Shown here in pieces: positions 59,201 through 60,000 of a DNA stretch of 60,000 nucleotides; the first letter of the stretch is position 1; each line of letters starts with the position of its first letter. The DNA comes from Polytrichum commune (lineage: Eukaryota; Streptophyta; Polytrichopsida; Polytrichales; Polytrichaceae): assembly GCA_950295325.1 (NCBI GenBank), contig OX485806.1, forward strand, positions 51,457,169-51,517,168. The letters run 5' to 3'. The translations under genes were made by a program, and so were the position numbers. The notes beneath the pieces were generated by a model. It did not search any database. It was not told the DNA's origin and was given only the letters and a program-made list of their open reading frames with translations.

Positions 59201-59256
59201 TACACATTGTGCAAATCCTAGAAGGAGGATTCAAACTCGGTGATCCAGAGGCTACA

Positions 59257-60000
59257 GATTAAGCGTATTTCTAATCTAGTTCTATGATCTTTCTCTGTTG
59301 TTTGCGCTCTCTTCCTCTTGTTTGGCGGATCAATGAGGTGGATGTCTAGAGGCTGGAGAATGAGTTTGTAATTGGCTACATGGAAGGAGATTCGGCCATG
59401 TTTGTCTCTATTTACAATGACGCCGACATTGTCCATAATGTTTTTGAAGACATTACCCCCTCTTGGAACAACTTGTGGAAGGAGGCAAACTTGGTGTTTG
59501 AGGATAAATTCCTCATGGATGACGATCTTGCCCACTTCTCAGACAAGATGTTCTTTGTGTGGAAGGGTAACCACCCGTTCACTGCATGGTGGCGGCACAT
59601 TTACAAATTTCATGCCGAGGACCTGAATTGGCACATCTCCATCGATTGTATCATGGTTGACCTGCGCAACTCTACTGTATTTTTCCTCAATGCTATATTT
59701 GATATCAACTAGTAGGTGTCAAACATACGTTCTCTTTCATTATTGCATTTCCAATTCAATCTACACCTGTCACTCACTCTTACATCATGTTCTCCATGGT
59801 CCAATGAGCATGATAATGTTAAGGCCAACCTTCTAGCCAAACTTCTTTGCATCTGTATATTTGGTAATATGGACCAAATTGAACTTAAGGACCTTATCTC
59901 CCCTATGAATAACAAAATATGCAAGGAAGCCAGGAAAAAAATCCCTATATGGTACAAACTCACAATAGGCATCTTCATCAAATTCCTTTACATAGTACAT
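59257..60000 (+). pseudogene. Unknown protein frame with tandem stops, runs off window
   Basis: From 59380 a 110-codon frame begins MEGDSAMFVSIYNDADIVHN and includes FSDKMFFVWKGNHPFTAWWRHIYKFHAEDLNWHISIDCIMVDLRNST. After two adjacent TAG codons (59710-59715) the same frame stays open to 60,000 (HDNVKANLLAKLLCICIFGN...). Upstream (59,257-59,379) there is coding-like sequence with stops. Trp- and His-rich blocks and the length of the open frame suggest a real, recently coding protein, perhaps from another plant transposon. No family was recognised. Confidence 0.5.

Overview
This is a repeat-dense piece of a land-plant nuclear genome, probably from a large-genome lineage such as a gymnosperm or fern; the species cannot be fixed from sequence. 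The evidence is decayed Ty3/gypsy and Ty1/copia retrotransposon coding remnants, very long LTRs (1.35 to 2.84 kb) with internal tandem repeats, a Mutator-like DNA transposon, a satellite array, and no recognisable intact host gene. Almost all open frames longer than 60 codons are either decayed transposon parts or chance frames.

Positions 1-28,120 form a stack of nested insertions. E1 is a minus-strand Ty3/gypsy element (1-9,387): 3' LTR running off the left edge, then pol, protease and gag pieces, leader, primer-binding site and 5' LTR. It abuts the leader of a sister element, E1b (9,388-9,935), whose LTR is 9,936-10,022 continued at 21,841-23,333. Between those halves sits an 11.8 kb Mutator-like element (10,023-21,830) with a perfect 10-bp target duplication and inverted ends built from 7-bp repeats. 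It encodes a MULE-type DDE transposase whose SWIM zinc-finger end is separated from the catalytic part by a 2,839-bp solo LTR (18,251-21,089) with a perfect 5-bp duplication; the reading frame is continuous across the insertion. The Mutator-like element also holds two long ORFs of unknown function overlapping at TAATG and a retroelement piece with a tRNA-Asp-type primer site. E1b interrupts E2, another minus-strand gypsy element (gag 23,334-25,151, LTR 25,310-28,120). E1, E1b and E2 share a primer site that best fits tRNA-Gly.

Positions 28,121-45,300 hold three copies of a GC-rich ~1 kb LTR-like repeat (R1), two non-autonomous terminal-inverted-repeat transposons with 8-9 bp target duplications (30,169-32,604 and 43,371-43,958), and a dispersed plus-strand gypsy pol (E3) broken by an E1-type solo LTR (36,959-38,485) and an R1 copy. 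A gypsy protease piece and a Ty1/copia RNase H piece flanked by a direct repeat lie at 39.9-41.5 kb. A 22-bp minisatellite follows the E3 integrase.

Positions 45,300-60,000 are mostly AT-rich sequence without recognisable genes, with an LTR fragment of the E2/solo-LTR superfamily (47,790-48,536), two decayed ORFs of unknown family, and a ~150-bp satellite organised as alternating A/B monomers (~300-bp dimer) that is itself interrupted by a 2.37 kb LTR (55,848-58,216). No RNA genes, CRISPR arrays or origins were recognised.
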